64,000 bases of DNA from Paraflavitalea sp966211765 (GTDB lineage: Bacteria; Bacteroidota; Bacteroidia; Chitinophagales; Chitinophagaceae), in NCBI GenBank assembly GCA_966211765.1, contig CBIHOV010000016.1, positions 62,001-126,000 on the forward strand. The letters run 5' to 3'. The position numbers were made by a program, and so were the translations under genes. Position 1 is the stretch's first letter. Every line of letters starts with the position of its first letter. Below, piece after piece: positions 27,236 to 36,404 of this stretch. The notes under the pieces were generated by a model, which made no database searches, was not told the origin of the DNA, and worked only from the letters and a program-made list of their open reading frames with translations.

Positions 27236-28888
27236 CTACTGCTTCATTTTTTTCCAGGCATTGATCAGTCCGTTGGTAGACGCATCATGTCCCTTTACCG
27301 GCTTATCGTTTTCCAGCTCGGGCAGGATATTATTAGCCAACTGTTTACCCAGTTCCACACCCCATTGGTCAAAACTGAAGATATTCCAGATCACCCCCTG
27401 TACAAATATCTTATGTTCATACAAAGCGATCAGTTGACCCAGTGTATAGGGTGTGATCTGTTTGATCAAAATTGAGTTGGTCGGCCGGTTGCCGGCAAAC
27501 TCCTTGAAGGGGGTCAGGGCCTCAATTTCGGCTTCGCTTTTACCCGCTTTCTTTAGTTCTGCTGCCACTTCTTTTTCCGTTTTACCATTCATCAGCGCTT
27601 CTGTTTGGGCAAAGAAATTCGACAGCAGCTTGGCATGATGGTCGCCAATAGGATTATGACTGATGGCCGGTGCAATGAAATCACAAGGTATCAGCAGGGT
27701 GCCTTGGTGTATCAACTGGTAAAAAGCATGTTGTCCGTTCGTTCCCGGCTCACCCCATATCACAGGTCCCGTGGCATAGCTTACCGGTTTACCCTTGCGG
27801 TCTACACTCTTTCCATTGCTTTCCATATTCCCTTGCTGGAAATAAGCTGCAAAGCGGTGCAGGTATTGATCGTAAGGCAGGATGGCTTCTGTTTGTGAAC
27901 CAAAGAAATCAGTGTACCACAATCCCACCAGCGCCATGATCACCGGGATATTCTTATCGAAAGGCGTAGAGCGAAAATGATCGTCCGCAGCATGAGCGCC
28001 TTTCAGCAACTGTTCAAAATTATCATATCCAATCGTCAGCGCTATCGACAAGCCAATAGAACTCCACAGCGAATAACGGCCGCCGACCCAATCCCAGAAA
28101 CCAAACATATTGGCCTTGTCAATACCAAATTTGGTAACTTCTTTTTCATTGGTGGAAAGGGCCACAAAATGCTTTGCAACATGGGCTTCTTCAACAGCCG
28201 TTTTCAGGAACCACGCGCGTGCTGTAAGGGCATTCGTCATCGTTTCCTGTGTAGTAAAGGTCTTTGAAGCGATGAGGAAAAGTGTTTCTTCAGGATTGAC
28301 CTTTTTGAGGGTCTCTGCAATATGGGTAGCATCTACATTCGATACAAAATAGACCTGCATGCCCTCCAGCCAATAAGGCTTCAATGCCTCTGTGACCATA
28401 TAAGGGCCCAGGTCGCTGCCACCGATACCGATATTTACAATAGAACGGATCTTCTTGCCAGTAAAGCCTGTCCAGGCGCCACTGTGCACCCGCTCGCAAA
28501 AGCTGCGCATTTGCTGCCATACACCCTGCACATCGGGCATTACATCCTTACCGCCGGTATAGACCGGCTGACCGGAAAAGTTACGCAAAGCGGTATGCAA
28601 TACAGCACGCCCTTCTGTGGCATTGATCGTATCACCACCGAACATTGCGCTGATCGCTTTGTCAAGCTCACATTCCTCTGCCAGGTCCAGCAACAACTGT
28701 ATAGTCTTTTCAGTGATCCTGTTCTTGGAATAGTCAAACAGAATGTCCTCCAACTGCAGTGAAAACTTGCGGAAACGCTCCGTATCATCGGCAAACAATT
28801 CCCGCAAATGTGTTTTGCTTATTTTCTTATAATGGTCTTCTAACTTACCCCAGGCCTTCGTACGATGTGGTTTAATAGTTGGTAGCAT
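27236..28888 (-). CDS. pgi: Glucose-6-phosphate isomerase
   Basis: The 550-aa enzyme interconverts glucose-6-phosphate and fructose-6-phosphate in the cytosol. It has the first family signature region (VNIGIGGSDLGPYMVTEAL), the phosphate-binding SKTFTTQETMTNA, and the C-terminal signature GVIWNIFSFDQWGVELGKQ. Length fits the long bacterial/eukaryotic form (E. coli about 549). ATG at 28888 is chosen because MLPTIKPHRTKAW aligns with the usual start; the frame runs 10 codons further up. A small palindrome at 28917-28939 lies in its leader or promoter. Confidence 0.97.
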   Translation of the reverse strand: MLPTIKPHRTKAWGKLEDHYKKISKTHLRELFADDTERFRKFSLQLEDILFDYSKNRITEKTIQLLLDLAEECELDKAISAMFGGDTINATEGRAVLHTALRNFSGQPVYTGGKDVMPDVQGVWQQMRSFCERVHSGAWTGFTGKKIRSIVNIGIGGSDLGPYMVTEALKPYWLEGMQVYFVSNVDATHIAETLKKVNPEETLFLIASKTFTTQETMTNALTARAWFLKTAVEEAHVAKHFVALSTNEKEVTKFGIDKANMFGFWDWVGGRYSLWSSIGLSIALTIGYDNFEQLLKGAHAADDHFRSTPFDKNIPVIMALVGLWYTDFFGSQTEAILPYDQYLHRFAAYFQQGNMESNGKSVDRKGKPVSYATGPVIWGEPGTNGQHAFYQLIHQGTLLIPCDFIAPAISHNPIGDHHAKLLSNFFAQTEALMNGKTEKEVAAELKKAGKSEAEIEALTPFKEFAGNRPTNSILIKQITPYTLGQLIALYEHKIFVQGVIWNIFSFDQWGVELGKQLANNILPELENDKPVKGHDASTNGLINAWKKMKQ

Positions 28889-28916
28889 ATCTGGTATTAT
28901 TGTTTTCAAAAATAAC

Positions 28917-28939
28917 AAAGGGTTTGAATATTACCCTTT
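28917..28939. promoter_or_regulatory. Palindrome upstream of pgi
   Basis: Inverted repeat AAAGGGT (28917-28923) and ACCCTTT (28933-28939), with 9 nt between, lies 29-51 nt before the pgi start. It could be an operator or a leader hairpin; no known factor is assigned. Confidence 0.45.
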
Positions 28940-29166
28940 ACAAAATCGTAAGTGCTAACCTGTATAATCGAAAAATTCAGCGGCAAACAGTTGTTTGACA
29001 GGAAAAATAACATTTCCTTCATAGAGCGACTTATCCTTTTAAATTTTCCTAAGGTTCGCCTGACCCTCGACCGTGACCTGCTTATACTACGGTTTTTACA
29101 GGTGTAATTGTTATAATAAGCTCATTATGTTTAGTAGCAATGGGTGGCCTCCGGCCGCCCTTTTTT
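28940..29166 (+). ncRNA. Candidate small RNA ending at an orphan terminator
   Basis: The 378-bp gap between pgi and the threonine aldolase gene holds no protein gene, yet contains a rightward intrinsic terminator: GGGTGGCC/GGCCGCCC (29142-29149 with 29153-29160) then TTTTTT. Both flanking genes run leftward, so it ends no annotated gene. The segments ACCTGTA (near 28968) and TACAGGT (near 29097) can pair. A small RNA is possible; the 5' end given is a guess. Confidence 0.3.
29142..29166 (+). terminator. Orphan intrinsic terminator
   Basis: An 8-bp stem (one G-U pair) with loop TCC is followed by six T, on the strand opposite to both neighbours. The same GCCTCCGGC core occurs in hairpins at 43867-43909, so it may instead be a member of a repeat family. 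Confidence 0.6.
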
Positions 29167-29266
29167 GTGCCTCTCAACGAGCGTCCTCAAAACAAACGCC
29201 CATCAAAGCAAAAGGTTCACATTGAATTCCTGTCGCCTTAGTTTATGTCCTCACGAACCATTCCAC

Positions 29267-30283
29267 TCACAACTTCCCGATCACCTTCACCGTATGCTCC
29301 ACCATTTCCCGCGTGATATCCAGGTGCAGCACCAGGCGTATTTGGCTAGGGGCAATGGCGATGGCCCGTATATTGTTTTCCTTAAAACGCTCCACGATCT
29401 CAGCAGCTGACCGGGTGGCCTTCACCTCAAAAATGACAATATTCGTTTCCACCGGCAATAACCCGGCTGTAAAGTCCGACTGGCGCAGTGCATCTGCCAG
29501 TATCCGGGCATGTTGATGGTCAATGGCCAGCCGCTCTATATGGTTTTCCAGCGCATAAATGCCCGCTGCAGCCATATAGCCCGCCTGCCGCATGCCGCCG
29601 CCAAACACCTTTCGTATCCGCCTGGCTTTTTTGATAAAGGCGGCAGAGCCCATCAGGATACTCCCCACCGGGCAGCCCAGTCCTTTATTCAGACATACCG
29701 ATATGCTGTGAAACAGTTCCCCATGTTGCCGGGCTGATTCTCCTCTCGCCACCAGCGCATTGAACAGGCGTGCGCCATCCAGGTGCAGGTGCAATTGCTG
29801 GTCATCGCATACCTGCCGTATCTGTTGAATGGAAGCCAGGTCATAACAACTGCCTCCTCCACGATTGGCCGTATTTTCCAGGCATACCAGCGAGGTGCGG
29901 GCCTTATGCACATCATCGGGGTTAATAGCCTGCAGTACCTGCTGCGCCGATATCCGGCCATGTTCGCCATCCAGCAACCTTACCTGGGCGCCGGCATTGA
30001 AGGCAATACCGCCTCCTTCATACTGGTACACATGCGCGGTTCTATCGCAGATCACCTCGTCCCCCGGCTGGGTATGGACCTTAATCCCCACCTGGTTCGA
30101 CATGGTGCCCGTAGGGCAATACAAAGCTGCTTCCATACCAAACAAGGCGGCAGCCACGCTCTCCAGTTTGTTCACAGAAGGATCTTCTCCAAATACATCA
30201 TCACCCACAGGGGCTTTCATCATAGCATCCAGCATGGCTGGGGTAGGGCGGGTTACCGTATCAGATCGCAGGTCAACTATCAT
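29267..30283 (-). CDS. ltaE: Low-specificity L-threonine aldolase
   Basis: The 338-aa PLP enzyme splits L-threonine or allo-threonine to glycine and acetaldehyde. It opens with the family signature VDLRSDTVTRPTPAM, has GDDVFGEDPSVN (27-38), the HLHLDGARLFNA segment that binds PLP, and K200 in LNKGLGCPVGS as the Schiff-base lysine. ATG at 30283 is chosen because the conserved sequence starts there; the frame is open 27 codons more. It is cytosolic and monocistronic, after the terminator that ends the large T9SS gene on its other side. Confidence 0.95.
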   Translation of the reverse strand: MIVDLRSDTVTRPTPAMLDAMMKAPVGDDVFGEDPSVNKLESVAAALFGMEAALYCPTGTMSNQVGIKVHTQPGDEVICDRTAHVYQYEGGGIAFNAGAQVRLLDGEHGRISAQQVLQAINPDDVHKARTSLVCLENTANRGGGSCYDLASIQQIRQVCDDQQLHLHLDGARLFNALVARGESARQHGELFHSISVCLNKGLGCPVGSILMGSAAFIKKARRIRKVFGGGMRQAGYMAAAGIYALENHIERLAIDHQHARILADALRQSDFTAGLLPVETNIVIFEVKATRSAAEIVERFKENNIRAIAIAPSQIRLVLHLDITREMVEHTVKVIGKL

Positions 30284-30320
30284 AGCTTGTAAAGTTAGCT
30301 GCGAAAGTACAGGAGATTGA

Positions 30321-30360
30321 ATAAAAAAGACAACCGCTCCGGTAAATTCCGGAGCGGTTG
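30321..30360 (-). terminator. Intrinsic terminator of the T9SS cargo gene
   Basis: A perfect 12-bp stem CAACCGCTCCGG/CCGGAGCGGTTG with loop TAAATT (30331-30360) is followed on the minus strand by TCTTTTTTAT. It lies 43 bp after the stop of the gene at 30403 and insulates it from ltaE. Confidence 0.93.
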
Positions 30361-30402
30361 GCAAACCCAGGGGCTTGAGTGGTTCAGCAGGAAAATATTA
30401 TC

Positions 30403-33400
30403 TTATTTTTTGATGATCCTGTAAACATGCGGTTCACCATTCACCACCACATGCAGCAAGTACATGCCCGCTACCGTACCGGGAATATTCACCGGCAAAT
30501 AGTGAACTCCTTTTTCCATGCTCCGCTTACCCGTAAGACCTGCTACTTCAGATCGACGGCCCATCAGATCATATAAACTGATTTCTGTAATATTGTTTTG
30601 CGACAACTGGAGCATCAGCGTTGATTCATTCGTCACCGGGTTTGTCGACAATTGTATGCCCGTAGTATTACAACTGTTCACCGTGATGATGGGAGAATAC
30701 AGCACCATGCTATTTTCATTCGTCGTTTTCAACCGGTAATAAATAGTACCCGGCAGTGGCGACTGATCGGTCCATGCATAGCTGCCAGACGCATTTGGCT
30801 TCACCGTACCGGCCGTTGAGAAGTTGACCTTGTCATTGCTGCGCTCAACACTGAAATCAGCAGTGGCGGCCGTACCCGTGGTCCATTTTACCTGTACTGC
30901 CTGATCCTTGCACAGGCCCGAGAGCGCTTTCAGTTGCAGGGGTAATATCGTATTCACCGATACCGATGCCAGTGTAAAATAAGGCGTGCTATTGAAGACT
31001 GAAGCAGCAACAGTAATAGTAGCGATACCGGCAGCGGCATTGATAGTAATGGTTGGGGTATTGAGGACCGTAGCATTGGTGAAATCACCATCGGCATCTA
31101 CCAGCAGGCGCAGGTCGCTTGCATTAAGCGGAAGATACCCGGTAGTAATGGCGTTAAAATCAAATTCCAGTTTAACATCGGTATTCGTAAAATTGGTTTT
31201 CTGCACCAGCCACTCCCTGAATATCCGGCAGCAAATGCTTGCAGGCTTTTCGTTGGTACCAGGATATTTATTAAGCGCAATATCATTGTTGCTGCCCACC
31301 ATAAAGAACGACAGGTCACCTGCTAAAATACTGCCGGTATTAGCCGTCTGGTTGGTCATTTTGGTCGGACCAACATAAACAGTAAGGATATCCGGACTGG
31401 AAGAAGTGCTTTTGGATTGCTTTTGCAATAAGGCGCCATTATTGTCCCTTCCAATACCAATAATATTGTAATTATAGGCAGCATTGGTGGCCCTGTTCCA
31501 TACAACCGTATTGTTTGAGGCAAGGTAATTATGGGGTAGGGTAATACCATATTTAATGGCCAGGTAGGTTTCTACCTTTTCACGTGTTGTGGTACTATGC
31601 GATGTATTGGCATAGGTAATGATCTCGGCAATGCTGCCATCATAAAACTCCAGGTTACCGGTTCGTTGGTAAGCCAGCGCATTATTATAGCTCAGTGCCG
31701 TTCTGGCCGGGCTCGTATAGGTCCCAACAGATGTTCCGGCTTTGAAAGCTTCCCGCTGAAGACAATTATAATCGAAGGTGAGCATGAGCGGATCGTCTAC
31801 AGCCCACACATTGGGAACAATCAGGTCATTCATGTTCCAGCTGTCATTAATTGAATACCCACCCCGCACATCAAAGGCATTAAAGTTACCCGCACCGGCC
31901 TCCCCGGCAAACAAGAACTTACCTGGCGTGGTAAGGTTAGCAGCTCCGGGTACGATCACTGCATAAACCTCGTAGGGAGTATTGCCGTCTGGCAAAATGC
32001 CATTGCTGGCAATATCCATAAAGTCTGCATAATCATCATCCTGCCCTGCTTCATCGAAATCAACCACCGGGTTGAAGTTCAGATTTTTACTGGCATTGTC
32101 GTAAAACCTGGGTTGATGGTCTGCATTTGCATTCGTAGCATGACGGCTATTGCCCGACTGATCATTCCAGTAGCTAATCAATGTATTATCGGTGGTGCTG
32201 GAAGTGCCTATATTACCTTTTATCCAAAAGCTCGCATTCGTAATCCCACCCGGAGCAGTAGAGCAATTCGCAATGGTACGGGTGCCCGTCGGATTCTGGG
32301 TCGTCAGGTTTTGCGTTCCACCACCAACGGTTACCTGTGTACATTGTGCATCCACCACATTGCCGGCCGTGGCTGCCGGGTTGATATCATACACAATCCA
32401 GAAATAATTGGTACCGTGCTTAAGTACCTGAGATCCGGTAACACTAATAACGCCGGCAGCAGGTGTAATGCTACCCGATCCATACTCCTGTATGGGTGCA
32501 TAAGCCGCTACAAGTCCAGTATAATAAATATGTATGGCAGAAACATCAGCGATAGCAGTAGTACCCAACATATTAATTTTAAATTCGGTTGCACTGGCAG
32601 GGTTTCTGCAACCCCTCATCACCACCTGTACCCCGATCGCCAATTGTCGCAGATTATTACATTTTGAAATGGAACTGGTTACCGTTTGTGTGGCAGTAGA
32701 AGAAATATAGCCCATGTCATTGGGCGTCCACCGGAATACCTGATTGGTAGCAGGCTTCTGATTGATATTGTTGGTTTCCACCCCATAGGTTGCAACAGCC
32801 CCTGTGGTCACCGCACTGACCGAATAAAAATCAGTAGCCAGTACTCCGCCATTGATGCCTATCGAGGCAGAACCATTGCTTACGTTATTAGCGTTTTGAC
32901 TATATATGAAGTCAATAGTGTTGCTGGTTTCATACAGCTTTACCTGGAAGGAGATCACCGCATTATTGGTCGAACTGCTCCAGCGCATGGAACTCCATTG
33001 GATGGTACACACGCGATTGGGCGAGCTACCGGTTGTCTTGTAAATGACTCCGGCATTACTGGTATAAAGATCATCCCAAAGAGGTGCAATGATGGGGCCA
33101 TTCCCTGTAATAGAAAGGAGGTTGCCCGACATGTTTTGGGTGGTATTATTTCCTAAACTGATCCAGCCATTCGAACTTGCTTTGAATTCTGTATAGGTAT
33201 TACAGCCATAAGAAAAGGTAAAACCAATCGCGGATGCGCCGGACAACGCATTGTCATTCGATCCATTGATCGCGGTTGAGGTTGGGTTCGATAGTGCTGT
33301 GTAGGTAGTCGTGAAGGCAGAAAAAGTGTACCTGATTTGGCCTTTTACCACAGAGCAGGTTAAGCAAATTAGCAAGGAGAAGCAAAATGCAGTACACTTC

Positions 33401-33423
33401 CACCGAAGTAGAGATTTTTGCAT
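30403..33423 (-). CDS. Large T9SS-secreted surface protein
   Basis: The 1006-aa protein has a signal peptide (residues 1-28). Domains in order are: a beta-rich region with WISLGNN and APLWDDLYTSNAG (about 40-230); a BNR-associated N-terminal type domain (about 245-370); a lectin-like or DUF8202-like region (about 400-740, with YLAIKYGITLPHNYL and YNIIGIGRDNNGALLQKQSK); and a C-terminal type A sorting domain (about 920-1006, with ISLYDLMGRR, HYLPVNIPGTVAGMYLLHVV, ending VYRIIKK). The last marks export through the type IX system. It has many Asn/Thr residues, as usual for such adhesin-like proteins. Its ligand is unknown. It is monocistronic with its own terminator. Confidence 0.88.
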   Translation of the reverse strand: MQKSLLRWKCTAFCFSLLICLTCSVVKGQIRYTFSAFTTTYTALSNPTSTAINGSNDNALSGASAIGFTFSYGCNTYTEFKASSNGWISLGNNTTQNMSGNLLSITGNGPIIAPLWDDLYTSNAGVIYKTTGSSPNRVCTIQWSSMRWSSSTNNAVISFQVKLYETSNTIDFIYSQNANNVSNGSASIGINGGVLATDFYSVSAVTTGAVATYGVETNNINQKPATNQVFRWTPNDMGYISSTATQTVTSSISKCNNLRQLAIGVQVVMRGCRNPASATEFKINMLGTTAIADVSAIHIYYTGLVAAYAPIQEYGSGSITPAAGVISVTGSQVLKHGTNYFWIVYDINPAATAGNVVDAQCTQVTVGGGTQNLTTQNPTGTRTIANCSTAPGGITNASFWIKGNIGTSSTTDNTLISYWNDQSGNSRHATNANADHQPRFYDNASKNLNFNPVVDFDEAGQDDDYADFMDIASNGILPDGNTPYEVYAVIVPGAANLTTPGKFLFAGEAGAGNFNAFDVRGGYSINDSWNMNDLIVPNVWAVDDPLMLTFDYNCLQREAFKAGTSVGTYTSPARTALSYNNALAYQRTGNLEFYDGSIAEIITYANTSHSTTTREKVETYLAIKYGITLPHNYLASNNTVVWNRATNAAYNYNIIGIGRDNNGALLQKQSKSTSSSPDILTVYVGPTKMTNQTANTGSILAGDLSFFMVGSNNDIALNKYPGTNEKPASICCRIFREWLVQKTNFTNTDVKLEFDFNAITTGYLPLNASDLRLLVDADGDFTNATVLNTPTITINAAAGIATITVAASVFNSTPYFTLASVSVNTILPLQLKALSGLCKDQAVQVKWTTGTAATADFSVERSNDKVNFSTAGTVKPNASGSYAWTDQSPLPGTIYYRLKTTNENSMVLYSPIITVNSCNTTGIQLSTNPVTNESTLMLQLSQNNITEISLYDLMGRRSEVAGLTGKRSMEKGVHYLPVNIPGTVAGMYLLHVVVNGEPHVYRIIKK

Positions 33424-33859
33424 GGAAAATTTGGATTTAGGGGTTTCCTGTATTGTAGGGGTCAGCTACGTTACTTCGGACATTAAAACGATTTAACATC
33501 ATGCAGATTGCTTCTGCATGGTAAAAAAAAATAAAGTATAATTGACTTATGTGTTAATGAAAGCAGTTGAGGACATTAGATAGGCTTTGAAAAGCCTATT
33601 CAAAAAGCTGCGCAGCAGCTCATATATTTTATTCCTTGATAATAGTCAAACCCACGCCAGGCCTGCAAAAAGCGCGAAGCAAATCTACGATAAGTTCCCA
33701 TGACTATCACCGGTACCTTATACGATGGGAAGCGTGTATAAGACCCCGGGGTTCATTTTTTGTTTTGGTAAGTAGTATCGTTGTCGAAGCTGTAACGTTG
33801 ACCAGGAAACCGCTAAATAGAATTCAGAAAGAGGAGAGGAAAGCAGATAGCAATAAACC
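33424..33859. other. Gap with tandem hairpins
   Basis: No gene is supported here. It holds a CATGCAG/CTGCATG palindrome (33500-33520), a perfect 9-bp hairpin ATAGGCTTT/AAAGCCTAT (33580-33599) and an AGCTGC/GCAGCT hairpin (33606-33620). These could be transcript ends or short repeats. Confidence 0.5.
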
Positions 33860-34018
33860 TTATCGCTTGATCACACCGGTGATCTTAAGAAGTATATAAA
33901 CATTGTAACCGGGAATAATAGAGGCCCAGCCGGGCTGGCCTGCCTTTTCAAAAATATGCCACAACAGGGCAATAACAAATACAACAACAAAAACCTGGAG
34001 GGTTAAAGTAAGTAACAT
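33860..34018 (-). CDS. Small DUF5684-like membrane protein, possibly truncated
   Basis: This 52-aa frame encodes one hydrophobic segment (residues 3-20) followed by WHIFEKAGQPGWASIIPGYN and VYILLKITG. That is the start of the DUF5684/signal-peptidase-associated membrane domain, whose members are usually 100 aa or more with further membrane segments. The frame ends in VIKR and no continuation is visible in other frames, so it is either a natural short form or a remnant. A TTG-N20-TATATTGT promoter-like pair lies upstream on the minus strand. Confidence 0.6.
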   Translation of the reverse strand: MLLTLTLQVFVVVFVIALLWHIFEKAGQPGWASIIPGYNVYILLKITGVIKR

Positions 34019-34200
34019 AGAGTACGGATTTAGTTAAGTACAATATAGTAGCCCCACCTTGGTAATACAAGCAAACCTTACCAATTTAATTTATTGTGAC
34101 CCATGCGAAAGAATTACAGTTTTGACCTATTGCGTCAATGTGCCAAAATTGATCTATCTCAATTTTCACCTTTCGCACAACGTGAAAGCCAGTCATATTT

Positions 34201-34260
34201 GTCATTTCGACTGAATGAAGAAATCCCTTATCGAAGCAAAACTTATCCCGCTCTGCGGGA
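34201..34260. repeat. Bacteroidota-type intergenic repeat segment
   Basis: GTCATTTCGACTGAATGAAG followed by AAATCCCT resembles a dispersed repeat I remember from many Bacteroidota genomes. It is followed by the palindrome TCCCGCTCTGCGGGA (34246-34260), whose relatives occur at 35529, 35569 and 63909. The genome-wide spread is not checked. Confidence 0.45.
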
Positions 34261-34278
34261 AAATTGCCAATTCACCAC

Positions 34279-34674
34279 TCAGTTCCCCTCTTCATACAAT
34301 TCCAACGGAAGTCCATCAGGGTCGGCAAAAAAAGTAAAGCGCCTGCCCGTATATTCATCCGTACGGATAGCTTCTACCATTACTCCCTGCGAACCAAGCC
34401 AATTCACAGCTGCTTCAATATTGGGTACCGCAAAGGCGAGATGCCGCAAACCGCAGGCCTCCGGACCACTGGGGCGGGGTGGGGGATCGGGGAAAGAAAA
34501 CAACTCGATCAGGTATTGACCGTTCAGGCACAGGTCCAGCTTATAGGATTGCCGGGCGGCCCGGTACACTTCCTGATGAATAGTAAATCCCAATATGTCT
34601 GTATAAAACTGTTTCGACCGTTCATAATCCGAACAGATGATGGCGATATGATGTATATGCTGAAGCGTTAACAT
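34279..34674 (-). CDS. VOC family protein, glyoxalase I-like (YaeR-type)
   Basis: The 131-aa single-domain vicinal-oxygen-chelate protein has the glyoxalase-like start LQHIHHIAIICSDYERSKQF and four metal ligands in the expected places: H9, E57, H78 and E125. The pattern is closest to the YaeR/SMU1112c subgroup, whose substrate is unknown. ATG at 34674 is chosen as the conserved start; the frame is open for 64 more codons but that part is non-coding and overlaps the next gene. It is cytosolic. It follows the hemerythrin-like gene by 22 bp, so an operon is likely. Confidence 0.9.
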   Translation of the reverse strand: MLTLQHIHHIAIICSDYERSKQFYTDILGFTIHQEVYRAARQSYKLDLCLNGQYLIELFSFPDPPPRPSGPEACGLRHLAFAVPNIEAAVNWLGSQGVMVEAIRTDEYTGRRFTFFADPDGLPLELYEEGN

Positions 34675-34696
34675 GAAACAAAGATACCCAGGAATC

Positions 34697-35395
34697 CTAG
34701 ATCCTGGCTCCTGCATCTGTAATCGATGTTCCTTCCGCCAGCGCTTCCTGGATGGTTTGCCACCGGAATTCCGATAGCTCTTTTTCTGCACTGTTAAAAA
34801 AGCTGCTGAAAATAGGCGAGATGCAAGTCTTTTCGATGGCCCGCAACCACTCAATGATCTCTGCATTGTTCATCCCGCGGATCACCCATTTACTGAGCAT
34901 GGCAAGGTCTCTCGGCGGTAACTTACCTACAATCTCTTTTTCCAGCCCCAGCAGTTCGGCATCATTGTAATAACGCCACAATAAACTGTTCAGCAAGCTG
35001 TCTTCCCGCGTCATGCAATCCAGGTGTGTGACCAGGAAGCTGGTGAATGCTTTGAGGATAAGCTTACCCGCTGCAGCCTTTTCGCCGGCCCCCGCGGCAT
35101 GGCAGTAAGCATTCATGGCCCCCCGGAGCTTTTGTGCCTGTACCGTATTGGCCTGGTATTGCTGTTTAAAATTAGCTACCAGGTGCGGATGATACGCTAT
35201 GACAAAAGGGAATATAAAACGTTCTACATGCAGGACATGCTGATTAAAATAGTACAGCGCTTCCCCAATACTTTCCTGGGCCCGGGCAACTTCTTCCTCC
35301 CTGGTAAAATCAGTTTGTTGAACCTGCATCCCCGTCTCATACAAAAAAGCCCTTAACCCCTTGTGCACCTGGTTGAAAATATTATAGCGGTCCAT
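34697..35395 (-). CDS. Hemerythrin-like domain protein
   Basis: The 232-aa protein is nearly all helical. Residues 1-145 have the spacing of a hemerythrin HHE bundle: H11, H53-xx-H56-x-E58 in NQHVLHVERF, H124 in VTHLDCMTRED and acidic residues after it. Such domains bind di-iron and sense oxygen or nitric oxide, or store iron. Residues 155-232 are an extra helical tail unlike the usual family. ATG at 35395 is the first Met with plausible sequence. It leads a likely two-gene operon with the VOC protein. The assignment rests on histidine spacing, not on a clear domain match. Confidence 0.65.
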   Translation of the reverse strand: MDRYNIFNQVHKGLRAFLYETGMQVQQTDFTREEEVARAQESIGEALYYFNQHVLHVERFIFPFVIAYHPHLVANFKQQYQANTVQAQKLRGAMNAYCHAAGAGEKAAAGKLILKAFTSFLVTHLDCMTREDSLLNSLLWRYYNDAELLGLEKEIVGKLPPRDLAMLSKWVIRGMNNAEIIEWLRAIEKTCISPIFSSFFNSAEKELSEFRWQTIQEALAEGTSITDAGARI

Positions 35396-35528
35396 AGTAT
35401 ACGAATTTTTGCTACTGATCCAAATATCCGATACCCTTACCAGGATAACCAACCCTATCCGAATGAATTGCAACAACTTTCGAATGATCTGGCACATTTT
35501 CCTGCCGGCCTTCTATTGACAGCCCGAG

Positions 35529-35583
35529 TCCCGCCGAAGGGCGGGAAAGGCGGCTTCGAGAAATTAAGTCCCGCATGGCGGGA
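35529..35583. repeat. Two TCCCGC...GCGGGA palindromes
   Basis: Palindromes at 35529-35546 (loop GAAG) and 35569-35583 (loop ATG) share the TCCCGC/GCGGGA stem with those at 34246 and 63909. Confidence 0.65.
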
Positions 35584-35605
35584 TAAACGCCTATATCTTA
35601 TCAAC

Positions 35606-35634
35606 AAAAAAACGGGGCCTGTAATAGCCCCGTT
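35606..35634 (-). terminator. Intrinsic terminator of the DUF5602-like gene
   Basis: An 8-bp stem AACGGGGC/GCCCCGTT (35611-35618 with 35627-35634) is followed on the minus strand by a T run. It lies 21 bp after the stop at 35655. Confidence 0.88.
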
Positions 35635-35654
35635 GCTGTAGAAATACCTGCGGC

Positions 35655-36404
35655 TTAAGAAGCCTGACGCTGTACAAAATCTTCCAAAATAATATCAGTC
35701 ACTCCATCGTGCCTTTTAATGCTCACTTTGGTAGGATAATAACCTGCTTTCTGGAACTTCGCAGGCTGTGGAATAGCCCTGCTGAAATTGGTCGTCGTGT
35801 CAATAAATGCCTTCGTGATCATAGGCTCCATAAAAGTCACCTTACCATCATAACTGCCATAAATAAAAGTTTGGGTAAAGATCTTACCCCCGCTCAACTC
35901 GCCGGAAGTGGGATCCAGCCAGTGCATACCCATTTTGGGAACACCAGGTGCCGGAGCAATATGGCCGGCAGGGAAATAGGCGGCATCCGGGAACTTGTTC
36001 ATTTGAGGGCCTTCTACTACAGCATCCACTTCTGCGGGTGTCGTAAAATAGTAATGGAAATCAAAATGCGGCAACATATACATGGGACCTTCATGACCGC
36101 TGGGATTCCAGTCCAGCAATACGTGGTTAAATGGTGTACCATGTTTTTCATTGAGCGCAAGTACCAGGTGGTTTTCATGACCATTATGGTTTGAATTGAT
36201 AGGAACACTGCTCAATGCCGCATCACTGATGGAGATTGCCAGCTTTTCCGGAGCACCATCGGCCTTCAGCGTCGACCAGGTCCAGGCTTTGCCACTATAC
36301 AGCTGCAGTACATTACCCTTTAAAATGCCATCATCGTCCTTGTCTTTCTTACATGCGGTTGCCAATGCTGCCACTGCCAGGCAGCTCAAAAACACTTTTT
36401 TCAT
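35655..36404 (-). CDS. DUF5602/TTHB210-like lipoprotein
   Basis: This 249-aa lipoprotein has lipobox LATAC (Cys18) followed by KKDKDDD, a surface-export-like acidic stretch. The mature part contains PHFDFHYYFTTPAEVDAV, then GMHWLDPTSGELSGGKIFTQ and FIYGSYDGKVTFMEPMIT, which fit the DUF5602 (TTHB210-like) pattern as I recall it. The many histidines (HNGHENH, HFDFHYY, GHIAPAPG, GMHW) suggest metal binding, not proven. ATG at 36404 starts the lipoprotein signal. It is monocistronic and divergent from the large sensor gene at 36562. Confidence 0.85.
   Translation of the reverse strand: MKKVFLSCLAVAALATACKKDKDDDGILKGNVLQLYSGKAWTWSTLKADGAPEKLAISISDAALSSVPINSNHNGHENHLVLALNEKHGTPFNHVLLDWNPSGHEGPMYMLPHFDFHYYFTTPAEVDAVVEGPQMNKFPDAAYFPAGHIAPAPGVPKMGMHWLDPTSGELSGGKIFTQTFIYGSYDGKVTFMEPMITKAFIDTTTNFSRAIPQPAKFQKAGYYPTKVSIKRHDGVTDIILEDFVQRQAS

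Noticed and set aside
33636..33899. 87-codon rightward frame
   Set aside because: The residue mix is not protein-like and it overlaps the better-supported small membrane gene on the other strand.
34103..34519. 138-codon rightward frame
   Set aside because: It is antisense to the VOC gene for most of its length and begins in a repeat region.
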